Assembly: GCF_934924865.1 (NCBI RefSeq)
Contig: NZ_OW235315.1
Coordinates: forward strand, 2,666,001 to 2,730,000
DNA from: Tepidibacter aestuarii
GTDB lineage: Bacteria; Bacillota; Clostridia; Peptostreptococcales; Peptostreptococcaceae
Direction of reading: 5' to 3'
DNA: 64,000 nucleotides
Part shown: one piece after another, positions 9,908-19,390 of the stretch
How the letters are laid out: every line of letters begins with the position of its first letter
How positions within the stretch are numbered: the stretch's first letter is position 1
Notes under the pieces: model-generated
Told to the model about the DNA's origin: nothing
Database searches by the model: none
Seen by the model: only the letters and a program-made list of their open reading frames with translations
Translations under genes and position numbers: made by a program

Positions 9908-9943
9908 TAAAATCTTTAGACCTACCTCCAAGTAAAGATTTTA
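9908..9943 (-). promoter_or_regulatory. 11-bp inverted repeat over the methyltransferase operon start
   Basis: TAAAATCTTTA (9908-9918) and TAAAGATTTTA (9933-9943) form a perfect inverted repeat. The upstream arm coincides with the predicted -10 box, so it is a candidate operator or 5'-UTR hairpin. Confidence 0.5.
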
Positions 9944-9966
9944 CATTGTATGCATTTTTTTTACAA
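9938..9966 (-). promoter_or_regulatory. probable promoter of the methyltransferase operon
   Basis: On the minus strand TTGTAA (9961-9966) and TAAAAT (9938-9943) are 17 bases apart, about 60 bases before the first ATG. Confidence 0.5.
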
Positions 9967-10178
9967 ATTGTTTATTTTTATCACATTTTATTACCATATA
10001 AAATTTTTCTATCACTTGATTATTAAATCTATATCCCCATAATGACAACATAATTTTATGACTTATATATATAAGTCTTTCCAGCAAGAGTCTAAATGTA
10101 GACTTTTTTGAAACTCATAACAGAATTTATATTTATCTACAATTTCAAGAATAATATAATTTCCTATTCGTTATAAAG
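9967..10178. other. intergenic region with palindromes
   Basis: No gene is seen. It contains a perfect 18-bp palindrome, GACTTATATATATAAGTC, at 10060-10077, and GTCTAAATGTAGAC at 10090-10103. Both could be operators. Confidence 0.45.
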
Positions 10179-10202
10179 GAAAAACAGGAGAATAAACTCC
10201 TG
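10179..10202 (-). terminator. terminator of the OpuC-type operon
   Basis: On the minus strand CAGGAG, a six-base loop and CTCCTG are followed by TTTTTCC, 30 bases after the stop codon of the binding-protein gene. Confidence 0.85.
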
Positions 10203-10230
10203 CTTTGATATTTTTTAAAATTATTATTGT

Positions 10231-11172
10231 CTATTTAATTAAACCCTTTTCTTTTAAGAAATTTTCTGCTACTTCATCAATATTTTTTCCTTCTACATCA
10301 ACAGATGCATTTAATTCCATAGCTGTTTTATCATCAAGCAGTTGGCTTAGTTTTTTTACTAGTTCAGGAAGTTCTGGATACTCATCTATTATTTCTTTTC
10401 TAAACACTGGAGTTGCATTGTAAACTGGAAAAGCCTTCAAATCATCTTTAAGTACTCCAAATCCTAAAGCATCAATAATTCCATCAGTTGTAAATCCCAC
10501 AGTTAAATCAGCTTCATTGTTTTTTAGTGCATCATAAAATAAACCTAAATCAAGTAATAATTTATCTTCTTTTGGTAATTCAAAACCATATACGCCTTGT
10601 ACATGCTTCATTCCATCAGGTCTTTCAAAATATTCTGGGTTAGCAACAAATTTCAAATGATCTCCTTCACGAATAAACTTAGCCATATCTGAAATTGTTT
10701 TAATTTCATTCTTATCCATTATGTCTTTTCTTGCTACAATACAATATGTATTGTTTAATGGAGCATAATCAAGCCATACAATATTATTATTTTTTTCATC
10801 CCACTCTTTAACTAAATTATAACTTTCCTCTGACTCAAATACAGGTTCATGCTCCATAAAGTGAATTAATACTGTTCCCGTATATTCCCAGTAAGCATCA
10901 ATTTGTCCTGATGTAAGTGCTGTTCTTATAATTCCAGTTGCACCAAGTCCAGTTTCATCAACCACTGGATAACCATTATAATCTAAATATTTTGCAAGCA
11001 TTTTTCCTAAAAGAATATTTTCAGTAAATTCTTTTGAACTAATTTTTATAGGAGTCGTCTTTTTACCTTCGGATGATGGATCTGCATCTTTTACACCTGA
11101 ACATCCTACTAATCCAAGTGATGACGTTATTAATAATACTAACATAAGTCCATATAAACAAAATTTTTTCAT
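10231..11172 (-). CDS. quaternary-amine ABC transporter, substrate-binding lipoprotein (OpuCC-like)
   Basis: 313-residue periplasmic-type binding protein of the OpuAC/ProX family. It has a lipoprotein signal with lipobox LGLVGC near residue 24. The SSKEFTENILLGKM and YWEYTGT segments are typical of the glycine betaine/choline/carnitine class. It is the last gene of an operon with two permeases and a CBS-type ATPase. The ligand is most likely a betaine or related methylated amine, in keeping with the surrounding methyltransferases, but the sequence does not say which. Confidence 0.85.
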   Translation of the reverse strand: MKKFCLYGLMLVLLITSSLGLVGCSGVKDADPSSEGKKTTPIKISSKEFTENILLGKMLAKYLDYNGYPVVDETGLGATGIIRTALTSGQIDAYWEYTGTVLIHFMEHEPVFESEESYNLVKEWDEKNNNIVWLDYAPLNNTYCIVARKDIMDKNEIKTISDMAKFIREGDHLKFVANPEYFERPDGMKHVQGVYGFELPKEDKLLLDLGLFYDALKNNEADLTVGFTTDGIIDALGFGVLKDDLKAFPVYNATPVFRKEIIDEYPELPELVKKLSQLLDDKTAMELNASVDVEGKNIDEVAENFLKEKGLIK

Positions 11173-11213
11173 AATTTTTTTCTCCCTTTCTATTTATTTA
11201 AGCAAATCAACGC

Positions 11214-11858
11214 CTAATCGATTCTCATCCCAATAGGAGTATATCTCTGCTCAATGTACCCTAATATTCTATCTAAAAAAATGGCAAGGATTGCACCAAG
11301 GCCAGCACCTACAATCAAATATTCAGGCCAAAACATATTTAGTCCACTTGATATCAAAACACCTAACCCACCAGCACCAATAAAACCAGCTAAAGTAGCT
11401 GCACTAACCACATATACAGTTGAAGTTTTTATTCCATTTAACATGACTGGCAAAGCCAATGGTATCTCAACCTCGAATAAGATTCGTCTCTGTGACATAC
11501 CCATGCCCATAGCTGCTTCTTTCACATCACCACTGACCTCCAATAAACCAACAATTGTACTTCGAGTGATTGGCAAAAGACTTTGAAGTATTAAAACAGT
11601 AATAGCAGGTCTATACCCTATTCCTAAAATTGGCATTGCTGCAGCTATAAATGCAAAAGAAGGTATGGTCTGTAAAACGTTTAATATATTTAAAATAATA
11701 TTGGCATACTTTTTATATTTATATCGAGTTAACATGATCCCGGCAGGAACAGCAATGGTTATTGCTATACTCATTGTTATTAAAACCAACATAATGTGTA
11801 TTGCTAAATGAGTTGGAGCCTGTTCAAAAATAGCTTTTTGAACACGTAACCAGTTCAT
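11214..11858 (-). CDS. quaternary-amine ABC transporter permease (OpuCD/OpuCB-like)
   Basis: 214-residue inner-membrane permease with five to six hydrophobic segments and the EAA loop EAAMGMGMSQRRILFEVEIPLALP that contacts the ATPase. Its ATG follows the ATPase stop codon without a gap, which implies translational coupling. It pairs with the permease at 12.9-13.5 kb to form a heterodimeric channel, as in OpuC-type osmoprotectant systems. Confidence 0.88.
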   Translation of the reverse strand: MNWLRVQKAIFEQAPTHLAIHIMLVLITMSIAITIAVPAGIMLTRYKYKKYANIILNILNVLQTIPSFAFIAAAMPILGIGYRPAITVLILQSLLPITRSTIVGLLEVSGDVKEAAMGMGMSQRRILFEVEIPLALPVMLNGIKTSTVYVVSAATLAGFIGAGGLGVLISSGLNMFWPEYLIVGAGLGAILAIFLDRILGYIEQRYTPIGMRID

Positions 11859-12860
11859 CTACTCACCCTCTTTTCTATTCATATACTTTCTAATATCTTT
11901 GAATGAAAGGACTCCAAACAATTCACTTCCCCTTAATACCTTAACATACTCTGTATCATTTTCAATCATTACAGATAATGCATCTTGCAAAGAAGTATTC
12001 ATCTGAACAACAGCATTTTTCTTATTAAATACTATATTTCTTTCTTCATTCATTGTGCAGTCGATAGATTTAACAATTTCCCCTGCACATACTAAATTTA
12101 AATTTTTAACTATTCTATTTGATCCTATAAAATCCTTAACAAAATCATTAATCGGATTTGTAAGTATATTTCTAGGTGTATCATACTGTACTATTTTTCC
12201 TTCATTAAATATTGCAATCTTGTCTCCCATCTTAATTGCTTCATTTATGTCATGCGTCACAAAGCAAATAGTCTTTTTTAGTTCCTTTTGTAGACGCAAG
12301 AATTCATCTTGCAAATGATTTCTAGCAATAGGATCAACTGCTCCAAATGGCTCATCCATTAGCATAATAGGAGGATCTACAGCCATTGCCCGTGCTACCC
12401 CCACCCTTTGCATCTGTCCCCCACTCAGCTGTGAAGGGTACTTGAATCTTTCCACTTCAGGATCTAATCCAATCACCTCTAATAATTCTATCACTCTACT
12501 TTTAATTCGCTCTTTTGGCCAGCCATATAAACGTGGAACGATAGCGATATTTTCTTCAATTGTCTTATGAGGTAATAATCCAATTTGTTGAATCACATAT
12601 CCAATTCCCATTCTAAGTTGATCTGGATTACTTTCTCTAATATCTTTACCTTCTATTTTAATCCTTCCACATGTAGGTTCAATCATCCTATTAATCATAC
12701 GTAAGGTAGTACTTTTTCCACAACCAGATGGTCCAAGAAATATACAGGTTTCTCCCTTATTAATATGAATTGACAAATTATCTACTGCAGGTTTTGTTTG
12801 TCCTAAATATTGTTTTGTCACTTCTTCTAGTTTAATCAAAGGTTCGTCTCCTTTCTCCAA
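11859..12860 (-). CDS. opuCA: quaternary-amine ABC transporter ATPase with CBS domain (OpuCA-like)
   Basis: 333-residue ATPase. It has Walker A GPSGCGKST (about 38-46), signature LSGGQMQRVG, Walker B ILMDEP-type MLMDEPFGAVD and the H-loop FVTHDINEA. The C-terminal 70 residues form a CBS-like module (SLQDALSVMIEND...GVLSFKDI), which in OpuA/OpuC systems senses ionic strength. Only one clear CBS repeat is visible where two are common. It lies between the two permease genes. Confidence 0.9.
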   Translation of the reverse strand: MEKGDEPLIKLEEVTKQYLGQTKPAVDNLSIHINKGETCIFLGPSGCGKSTTLRMINRMIEPTCGRIKIEGKDIRESNPDQLRMGIGYVIQQIGLLPHKTIEENIAIVPRLYGWPKERIKSRVIELLEVIGLDPEVERFKYPSQLSGGQMQRVGVARAMAVDPPIMLMDEPFGAVDPIARNHLQDEFLRLQKELKKTICFVTHDINEAIKMGDKIAIFNEGKIVQYDTPRNILTNPINDFVKDFIGSNRIVKNLNLVCAGEIVKSIDCTMNEERNIVFNKKNAVVQMNTSLQDALSVMIENDTEYVKVLRGSELFGVLSFKDIRKYMNRKEGE

Positions 12861-12872
12861 TTTATTTCTGAC

Positions 12873-13535
12873 CTATCTATTAACTTTTCCAACTCTCAGT
12901 CCTTTAGAAATCAATTTCTTTTCAATAACCCCCAAAATACTATCAAGAATAACTGCAATGCTAGAAATAAGCATAGCCCCTACAATGATCATCTCCATAT
13001 TTGATCTTGCTAAGCCGTGTGCAATAAATCTTCCCAAATTTCTTTCGCCAATATATGTGGCAATGGCAGCAATGCCTGTTGTCATAACAACGGTTACTCT
13101 AAAACCTGCAAAAACAACAGGAACAGCTAATGGTAATTGAATTTCAAACAAAATTCTTCTGGGGTTCATCCCCATTCCTCTAGCTGCTTCAATTACTGTC
13201 TTATCCACTCCTTTGATACCTTGATATACACTTCTAACCAATGGCATCATTGAATATAAGACTAAAGCAGTTAATGCAGATTTTCTTCCTAGTCCTAAGA
13301 AAGGAATTGTAATAATCACAGAAAATAAAGCTAAACTAGGTATGCAAAAGATGATATTAGCAATTTCCATCGTTATTTTAGCCCATGTTGCGTTTCTTGT
13401 TATGAAGATCCCAACAGGTACCCATATCAATAAAGAAATTACGACTGCCCATAAAACAAGTGTAAAATGATTTTTCATATATTCAGTAATTACTGGTGAA
13501 TTTTTATTAATAAATTCAATTAATTTCAAGTCCAT
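12873..13535 (-). CDS. quaternary-amine ABC transporter permease (OpuCB-like)
   Basis: 220-residue permease with hydrophobic segments from about residue 20 and the EAA loop EAARGMGMNPRRILFEIQLP. It is a paralogue of the 11.2-11.9 kb permease. It starts 38 bases after the DUF169 gene ends and 12 bases before the ATPase start, so the five genes from 14.4 to 10.2 kb form one operon. Confidence 0.88.
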   Translation of the reverse strand: MDLKLIEFINKNSPVITEYMKNHFTLVLWAVVISLLIWVPVGIFITRNATWAKITMEIANIIFCIPSLALFSVIITIPFLGLGRKSALTALVLYSMMPLVRSVYQGIKGVDKTVIEAARGMGMNPRRILFEIQLPLAVPVVFAGFRVTVVMTTGIAAIATYIGERNLGRFIAHGLARSNMEMIIVGAMLISSIAVILDSILGVIEKKLISKGLRVGKVNR

Positions 13536-13572
13536 TCACCTCTATCTTGATTATTTAATGTTTATGGCTTAC

Positions 13573-14379
13573 TTACTCATCTAATTTGGCTACTCCAATA
13601 GAAGAATCGTAATAATTCTGGCCCTTAATGATATTAATCTCTACTCCTCTTTCTCTTGTTCTTTTAATAATTTCTTCTTTTTTGTTATCAGGTTCAGTTG
13701 GATTAAGGGTTTTTAAAATACCTTCTAAGACATTTAAAAATATTTTATATGGCATTCCAACTCCCATTTCACTATCTCTCCATTTACATGAAAATCTTGT
13801 ATTTGCACACAAGAGTGAAACATTGATATCATTGTTTTCATAGGGCCTTGCAGTAAGTTCTGAACAGACTCCCTGATTACCTGCAAATCTTATATTTTTA
13901 GCCATTCCATAGGTATAACTATACCCTTGAGAAACTCTCATAATATTATAAGGATTGGAAATCATTATGACTACATCAGGCTCAACTTCAAACTTTTCAA
14001 GTGGCTGAAGTATTACTCCATAAATATGGTCATTTATATATGTAACTTTATCATGTACATTCTTTGCTGTTCCCAAGCTGTTATATAATCCATATGAATA
14101 GTATTCTCTGCCTGATTGAATGTAAGAATCAGTTTTTTTTATTCCTAGTGCCCTAGCAGATGAATTGCACTTAAAATGTTCCGCTCTAGCCTTAACACAC
14201 TTTCCACTTGATGCAATCTTTACCATCATGCAATATGAAAGTTTATTTTTTGCTGGCTCAACATTAAAAGAATTAAAATCTTCCTCTGAAAATAGGAACT
14301 TTATTCCCACTATTTTTTTATCCATATTAAGACAAAAATATAATTTCTCTATCTCAGCATTAATTCTAATATTTTCGAT
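13573..14379 (-). CDS. DUF169 family protein
   Basis: About 268 residues of the DUF169 family (Pfam), which has no firmly assigned reaction but often accompanies methyl-group and one-carbon genes. Visible are the IVGIKF opening, several conserved cysteines (SYCMM, FKCNSSARALG, GVCSE, FSCKW) and ISNPYNIMR. The start is uncertain. A near-perfect GGAGG (14387-14391) lies seven bases before an in-frame ATC at 14379 and no ATG, GTG or TTG is correctly placed. The nearest in-frame ATG (14427) would sit almost at the predicted transcription start. First gene of the OpuC-type operon. Confidence 0.75.
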   Translation of the reverse strand: MENIRINAEIEKLYFCLNMDKKIVGIKFLFSEEDFNSFNVEPAKNKLSYCMMVKIASSGKCVKARAEHFKCNSSARALGIKKTDSYIQSGREYYSYGLYNSLGTAKNVHDKVTYINDHIYGVILQPLEKFEVEPDVVIMISNPYNIMRVSQGYSYTYGMAKNIRFAGNQGVCSELTARPYENNDINVSLLCANTRFSCKWRDSEMGVGMPYKIFLNVLEGILKTLNPTEPDNKKEEIIKRTRERGVEINIIKGQNYYDSSIGVAKLDE

Positions 14380-14437
14380 ATTTCTTCCTCCTCTTCTAAA
14401 AATACATTTTATGACGAACTTCAACATATCCCTTATA

Positions 14438-14466
14438 ATTGTACATAAGTTATATTGTTTTGTTAA
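14438..14466 (-). promoter_or_regulatory. probable promoter of the DUF169/OpuC operon
   Basis: On the minus strand TTAACA (14461-14466) and TACAAT (14438-14443) are 17 bases apart. It overlaps face to face with the promoter of the divergent methyltransferase gene. Confidence 0.5.
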
Positions 14467-14484
14467 ATAAAAAAACTCTATAAT
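14455..14484 (+). promoter_or_regulatory. probable promoter of the divergent UroD-fold methyltransferase
   Basis: TTGTTT (14455-14460) and a perfect TATAAT (14479-14484) are 18 bases apart, about 100 bases before the ATG at 14587. Confidence 0.5.
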
Positions 14485-14586
14485 TATCCCTAAGTGTATA
14501 ATATTTTCTAATAATGCTATGATTAAGATTAAAATACTTAAGATTGATGTTATAATTTCTATTATACTTATCAAACGGAGGTACAT

Positions 14587-15648
14587 ATGAGTAAAGATCA
14601 ATTAACATCGTCTGAAAGGATGCATGGACTTATAAATGGCACCTATTTAGATAGAGTTCCTTTTATATCATTAGCAACAATGTATGCTGGTAATTTAGCA
14701 GGATTATCATCTGAAGAATTTTTTTTAAATCCCCAAGCCTCCTTTGATGCACAAATTCTTTGTGCTGAACTTCATGGGTGCGATGGGTCTCCTGGATTTG
14801 ATTTGCCTGGATGGATGGGATGGGATTTTGGAGGAGAAATTTCTTTTTCAAGTACTAGAAAAATTGCAATACCTAAATTTAAAAAAAGAGCAGTGGAAAA
14901 CACTAAGGATGCTGAAAATCTTAAGTTACCATGTTTAAACAAATCCTATGGTTTCAAAAAAAGACTTGAGTTTTACAAAATTTCTAGAAAAAACAATTTT
15001 TCTGTATCCATACCTGCTGGTTCTCCACTTGAAATAGTGGGTCATATAATAGACCCTTCTCTTTTAATAAGATGGTATTATAAAAAACCTGAACTCGTTC
15101 ATAGATTACTTAGATTAGCAACAGACCATATTTTAAATATTGCTGATTACTATATAAAAGAATTTGGAGTAGAAAATTGTTCGGCTTTTTCTTGTTATCC
15201 CTTAGAGTCAAATACTATGGTTTCTCCAAAGATATTCAAAACTTTCAGTTTTCCATATATATTAGAAATTCATGAACAACTCAAACAAAAAGGAGTTAAA
15301 AATTTTGGAATACATCTTTGTGGAGATCATAAATTGAACTTAGAATATTTTAAAGAAATTTCACTACCAGAAAGAAGTCTTATCAGTGTAAGTGAAAAGA
15401 TGGATATTGAACTAGTAGCAAAAACCTTCGGAGATCAATATATCATTGGAGGAAATGTTCCCTCCACTCTCCTTTTATCAGGAAATCAAAGAAAAGTTTT
15501 TAATGCTTCAAAAGATATAATTGAAAAGATGAAATACCATAAAGGTGGTTTTATACTAATGCCATCTTGTGACCTTCCACCAGAAACTCCACCATTAAAT
15601 CTTTATGCTATGCTTAAGGCTTCAAGAGAATTCGGAAGTTACACATAA
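14587..15648 (+). CDS. UroD-fold methyltransferase (MtaA family), third copy
   Basis: 353 residues of the uroporphyrinogen decarboxylase-fold methyltransferase family, with zinc-type ligands in IHLCGDH and MPSCDLPPE. CGGAGG precedes the ATG. It is transcribed away from the DUF169/OpuC operon, a divergent layout that suggests common control. It is more distant from the other two copies in this window than they are from each other by eye. A role in demethylating the compound imported by the adjacent ABC transporter is an inference. Confidence 0.82.
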   Translation: MSKDQLTSSERMHGLINGTYLDRVPFISLATMYAGNLAGLSSEEFFLNPQASFDAQILCAELHGCDGSPGFDLPGWMGWDFGGEISFSSTRKIAIPKFKKRAVENTKDAENLKLPCLNKSYGFKKRLEFYKISRKNNFSVSIPAGSPLEIVGHIIDPSLLIRWYYKKPELVHRLLRLATDHILNIADYYIKEFGVENCSAFSCYPLESNTMVSPKIFKTFSFPYILEIHEQLKQKGVKNFGIHLCGDHKLNLEYFKEISLPERSLISVSEKMDIELVAKTFGDQYIIGGNVPSTLLLSGNQRKVFNASKDIIEKMKYHKGGFILMPSCDLPPETPPLNLYAMLKASREFGSYT

Positions 15649-15967
15649 TATCAAGTAAATCTATAGAAAAAGTTTTAATTAGGATAGGGTACGGCGATTA
15701 ACCATCGACCCTTCTTACCTAGGAATGAAGGGTATATTACTTTAGGAATAACAGTGAATATGTATGAAATACCATCTTGACATTAATTATTTGCCCAGAG
15801 GTAAATAAAAAAGACCGCCTGGTTATAGTAATGCCCAGGTGGTCGGCTTAGTTAATTTAGCGTCACTATGTAAAAAAGACAATAAAACTACAATAATGGT
15901 TATATATGACATATAAGAAGCAGTACTCCGCAAATGACAATCTAATTTCATGAGGATTTACAAACTA
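15649..15967. other. gene-free interval holding the pfl relic
   Basis: Apart from the pflB-leader relic, the only structure is an ACCCTTC/GAAGGGT inverted repeat near 15708-15733. Confidence 0.5.
15745..15905 (-). pseudogene. decayed duplicate of the pflB leader fused to a pflB shard
   Basis: The minus strand carries a near copy of the ZTP-riboswitch terminator (CCGACCACCTGGGCA and CCAGGCGGTC with its T run, about 15804-15846) and the leader sequence up to TTAATGTCAAG. It then jumps directly to codons matching pflB internal [12 protein letters not shown] (15747-15777). The first half of the aptamer (the ACTGGCGG block) is deleted and the ribosome binding site is gone. The upstream tract AATAAAACTACAATAA also matches the region before pflB. 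Dead by inspection. Confidence 0.7.
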
Positions 15968-17833
15968 TTATTCATATATATCCGAGAATTCAATGTGAAT
16001 TTTTTCTACATTAGTTTGTTGTGCAAAGTCATCTAATGTATATATATTCTCTTCTTCATCAATAGTTTTAATAGGTAATTCAATAATAAACTCTGTTCCT
16101 TTTCCATATTCACTTTTAACAGAAATTTTACCACCATGCAATTCAATTAAAGATTTAATAAGAGATAAACCTATTCCGCTTCCCTCATGTTTTCTACATA
16201 ATAAATGATCAACCTGTCTAAATCTTTCAAAAATCATTTCTTGTTTTTCTTTTGGAATTCCTATCCCTGTATCTTTTACTGAAATTATAATATTTTCTGC
16301 TCCATCATAAATTTTAACTTCTATTTCATCATTAGGTTTTGTGAATTTAATAGCATTAGAAATAAGATTTAGAATAATTCTTTCCATTTGCTCTGGATCA
16401 AAAGCTATAATTCTTTCTTCTACATTTGTATCAAATATAATTGTTCTTGACTTGCTTTTTGCATATTCTACAGTAGATAAAGTTATATTTTCAATAACCT
16501 CTACAATATTTTTATTTTGCAAATTTAGTTCTACAAATCCAGAATCTATTTTAGTAATATCAATTAAGTTATTAACTAATCTCAATAGTCTATAACAATT
16601 TTGCTTCATTATATTTATGTGTTTATTAATTTTTGCAGTTTCAAAGTTTTCATTATCATTTTCAACATATAAAGGTAATAGTTGTGTTGTAGAAAAAATT
16701 ATATTTAGTGGAGTCTTCAATTCATGAGATATATTAGAAAAAAATTCAGTCTTCAGCCTATCATATTCAAGTGTTTCTTCTAACAACCTTTTATTTTCTT
16801 TTATCAATGTATTAAAACTTTTTGAAAGTACACCTATTTCATCTTTGCTGTCTATATCACATTGAACTGATAAATCGCCTTTGGTAGCTATTTCCATATG
16901 TTTTTTTAGTTTATTAATAGGTTTAACTAAAGTATCTGTAAGATAATTTAATAATATTAGAATTAAAACGGTAATACCAATTCCTATTAGTAGGATATAA
17001 TTTCTTAATACTAATATACTCTTAGTTTCCTCATCGTAATTAACACTCATTCCTATAGACCATCCTGTTGATTTTATAGGCATATAAGAAACTATTTTTT
17101 TCGTCCCATAAAGTTCATAATATCTTATTCCGACTTCTCCATTTATCATCTTTTTACCAAAATCAACAACAGATTTATTTTCATCATTTAATATATTACA
17201 TTTATATATTAGATTCTTATTTGCATGAGCCATCACTAAACCATTTTTACTAATCATATATGCATAACCACTAGTTCCTAGTTTTTCATCATTAATAATA
17301 TCTGTAATAGTAGATAAATTTACACCTACGCCAACCAATCCTATAATATTTTCATTATCATCTTTAATAGGTGCTGCAACAACAATAATATAATTTCCAG
17401 TAGATTTTGATATTATAGGTTTTGAAATAGTTGTATTTCCGCTACTTATAACTTCATGGAAGTAATCTCTATCTTTAATATTACCGTTAGCTCCAATGGT
17501 AGATAAATAATTACCGTTTGTATCAGCAATCAAAAAAAAGTCATATTCTTTATCATCTAATTCTTTATTATTAGAAATATATTTTTTAAGTTCTTCATAG
17601 TCCATATTTTTTGTTGTATCAATTGAAGCAAGCATACTTACTGCTGACTTCCATTTTTCTAAGTGATATTCAACATCAACTACTAGCTTTTGAGCTTTAT
17701 TTTGAGCCAACAGTTCGACATAATCTATTATTATATGTTTCGATTTATTATATACGACAAAAGATAATATTAGAATCCCTATTATAGATAATAAAAATAC
17801 AGGTATCATTATTTTTTTCTTTAAACTTTTCAT
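15968..17833 (-). CDS. membrane sensor histidine kinase
   Basis: 621 residues: a TM helix (about 8-28), an extracellular double-Cache sensor (about 35-275), a second TM (about 280-300), a HAMP linker, then HisKA with the phospho-accepting His in FFSNISHELKTPLN and HATPase with N-box NAIKFT, G1 DTGIGIP and G2 GSGIGLSL. The dCache class usually binds small metabolites such as amino acids or carboxylates. No response regulator is adjacent, so it is an orphan whose partner is outside this region. Confidence 0.88.
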   Translation of the reverse strand: MKSLKKKIMIPVFLLSIIGILILSFVVYNKSKHIIIDYVELLAQNKAQKLVVDVEYHLEKWKSAVSMLASIDTTKNMDYEELKKYISNNKELDDKEYDFFLIADTNGNYLSTIGANGNIKDRDYFHEVISSGNTTISKPIISKSTGNYIIVVAAPIKDDNENIIGLVGVGVNLSTITDIINDEKLGTSGYAYMISKNGLVMAHANKNLIYKCNILNDENKSVVDFGKKMINGEVGIRYYELYGTKKIVSYMPIKSTGWSIGMSVNYDEETKSILVLRNYILLIGIGITVLILILLNYLTDTLVKPINKLKKHMEIATKGDLSVQCDIDSKDEIGVLSKSFNTLIKENKRLLEETLEYDRLKTEFFSNISHELKTPLNIIFSTTQLLPLYVENDNENFETAKINKHINIMKQNCYRLLRLVNNLIDITKIDSGFVELNLQNKNIVEVIENITLSTVEYAKSKSRTIIFDTNVEERIIAFDPEQMERIILNLISNAIKFTKPNDEIEVKIYDGAENIIISVKDTGIGIPKEKQEMIFERFRQVDHLLCRKHEGSGIGLSLIKSLIELHGGKISVKSEYGKGTEFIIELPIKTIDEEENIYTLDDFAQQTNVEKIHIEFSDIYE

Positions 17834-18046
17834 GTATTTATTCCTTCCCTTAACCTTCCCTTAATATGTAAAGTATATTATTGACGAATTTTCCTGTATA
17901 TTAAATTGTTTTATTAGATAATAAATTTGACATAAAACGAAAAAATCCTTTTTATATGCAAAACATGGAATAAAGTGTACAAAACTGTAACTATAAGTGG
18001 TACATTATTCATCGTCATTTCTGATTTTCGGTTTATCCTGAATAGA

Positions 18047-18082
18047 AAATAGAGGATGTATATATATAACCACCCTCTATTT
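18047..18082 (-). terminator. terminator after panD
   Basis: AATAGAGG and CCTCTATT form a stem with T runs on both sides, about 40 bases downstream of the panD stop codon. Confidence 0.75.
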
Positions 18083-18118
18083 TTTATATAATAGATAATT
18101 ATTTGTTTAAGATATATT

Positions 18119-18502
18119 TTATTTAATATCTCCATGAATTTCTTCATTAATAGCTTCTACTACTCTATTATTTTCATCTAAAACCAAAATTTTAGGTCTT
18201 AAATCTTTAACTTCCTTTTCATCTACAAGACAGTATGCAATTATTATTACCTTATCACCAGGCTGAACTAACCTAGCTGCTGCACCGTTAAGACATATTA
18301 TACCACTGTCTTTTTCTCCTTCTATAACATATGTTTCAAGTCTTGCTCCATTATTATTATTTACAATTTGAACTTTTTCTCCTGGAAGTATTCCTGATTG
18401 TTCCAAAAGAAAAGAGTCTATCGTTATACTTCCCACGTAATTAAGATCTGCTTCAGTAATTGTAGCTCTATGAATTTTTGATTTAAACATATTAAGTAGC
18501 AT
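18119..18502 (-). CDS. panD: aspartate 1-decarboxylase
   Basis: 127-residue pyruvoyl enzyme that makes beta-alanine from aspartate for pantothenate synthesis. The self-cleavage site is G24-S25 in YVGSITID, the canonical position; S25 becomes the pyruvoyl group. Its ATG overlaps the stop codon of panC by one base. Last gene of the pantothenate operon. Confidence 0.95.
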   Translation of the reverse strand: MLLNMFKSKIHRATITEADLNYVGSITIDSFLLEQSGILPGEKVQIVNNNNGARLETYVIEGEKDSGIICLNGAAARLVQPGDKVIIIAYCLVDEKEVKDLRPKILVLDENNRVVEAINEEIHGDIK

Positions 18503-19356
18503 TACTCTACCTCCAAATAGATATTATCAATAAGTCTAGTTTTTCCAATTTTTACAGCAAGTGCAACAAGAGCTGTTCTATCTATAGTTTCTATATCTTC
18601 TAAATTCTTAGCATCTACTATTTCAACATAATCAATATCTGCAAGATTTTGAGTTTTTATATTATTTATAATGAACTGTTTTAATTTTTGTACATTTTTT
18701 TCACCATTTAAAAACATTTCTTTTGCAGTAAAAAGTGATTTTGAAAGTATTAAAGCCTGTTTTCTCTCTTCATTATTTAAATAAACATTTCTAGAGCTAA
18801 GTGCAAGTCCATCATGTTCTCTAACCAAGGAACAAGGTATTATATTTATATCATAATTAAGTTCTTTTACCATTTTTTTTATTATAGCAACCTGTTGTGC
18901 ATCTTTTTGTCCAAAATATGCATTTGTAGGCTGAATAATGTTAAAAAGCTTTGCAACTACTGTTGTAACACCTTTAAAGAAAGTAGGCCTTGATTTTCCA
19001 CAAAGTTTTTTGGTTATTTCTCCTTCTATATTTACAAATGTTAAGCTGTTTTTTTCATATATTTCATCTTTTTCAGGTGCAAATACTATATCTGCACCTG
19101 ATTCTATTGCTAAATTATAATCTCTTTCAACATCTCTTGGATAACTATCAAAATCTTCATGTGGTGCAAATTGAGTTGGGTTTACAAACACACTAACCAC
19201 TACTAAGTCATTTTCTTTCCTTGCTCTTTTTATAAGAGATAAATGTCCTTCATGTAGATATCCCATAGTTGGAACAAATCCTATAGAAATTTCTTTTCCA
19301 TCATCTGCTTTTCTTATTTCTTTTCTTACTTCCTTTATTGTTTTTATAATACACAT
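18502..19356 (-). CDS. panC: pantoate-beta-alanine ligase
   Basis: 284 residues; joins pantoate and beta-alanine using ATP. The adenylate-forming motifs are [14 protein letters not shown] (about 27-40, HIGH-like), FVNPTQF and SSRNVYL. It lies between panB (34 bases upstream) and panD (overlapping), so translation is probably coupled. Confidence 0.96.
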   Translation of the reverse strand: MCIIKTIKEVRKEIRKADDGKEISIGFVPTMGYLHEGHLSLIKRARKENDLVVVSVFVNPTQFAPHEDFDSYPRDVERDYNLAIESGADIVFAPEKDEIYEKNSLTFVNIEGEITKKLCGKSRPTFFKGVTTVVAKLFNIIQPTNAYFGQKDAQQVAIIKKMVKELNYDINIIPCSLVREHDGLALSSRNVYLNNEERKQALILSKSLFTAKEMFLNGEKNVQKLKQFIINNIKTQNLADIDYVEIVDAKNLEDIETIDRTALVALAVKIGKTRLIDNIYLEVE

Positions 19357-19390
19357 ATTGAATTCTCTCCTTATTATAAGCTGTATATTT

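Noticed and set aside
17914-18147. 77-residue minus-strand frame after panD
   Set aside because: Runs through the panD terminator hairpin and overlaps panD; low-complexity hydrophobic translation.
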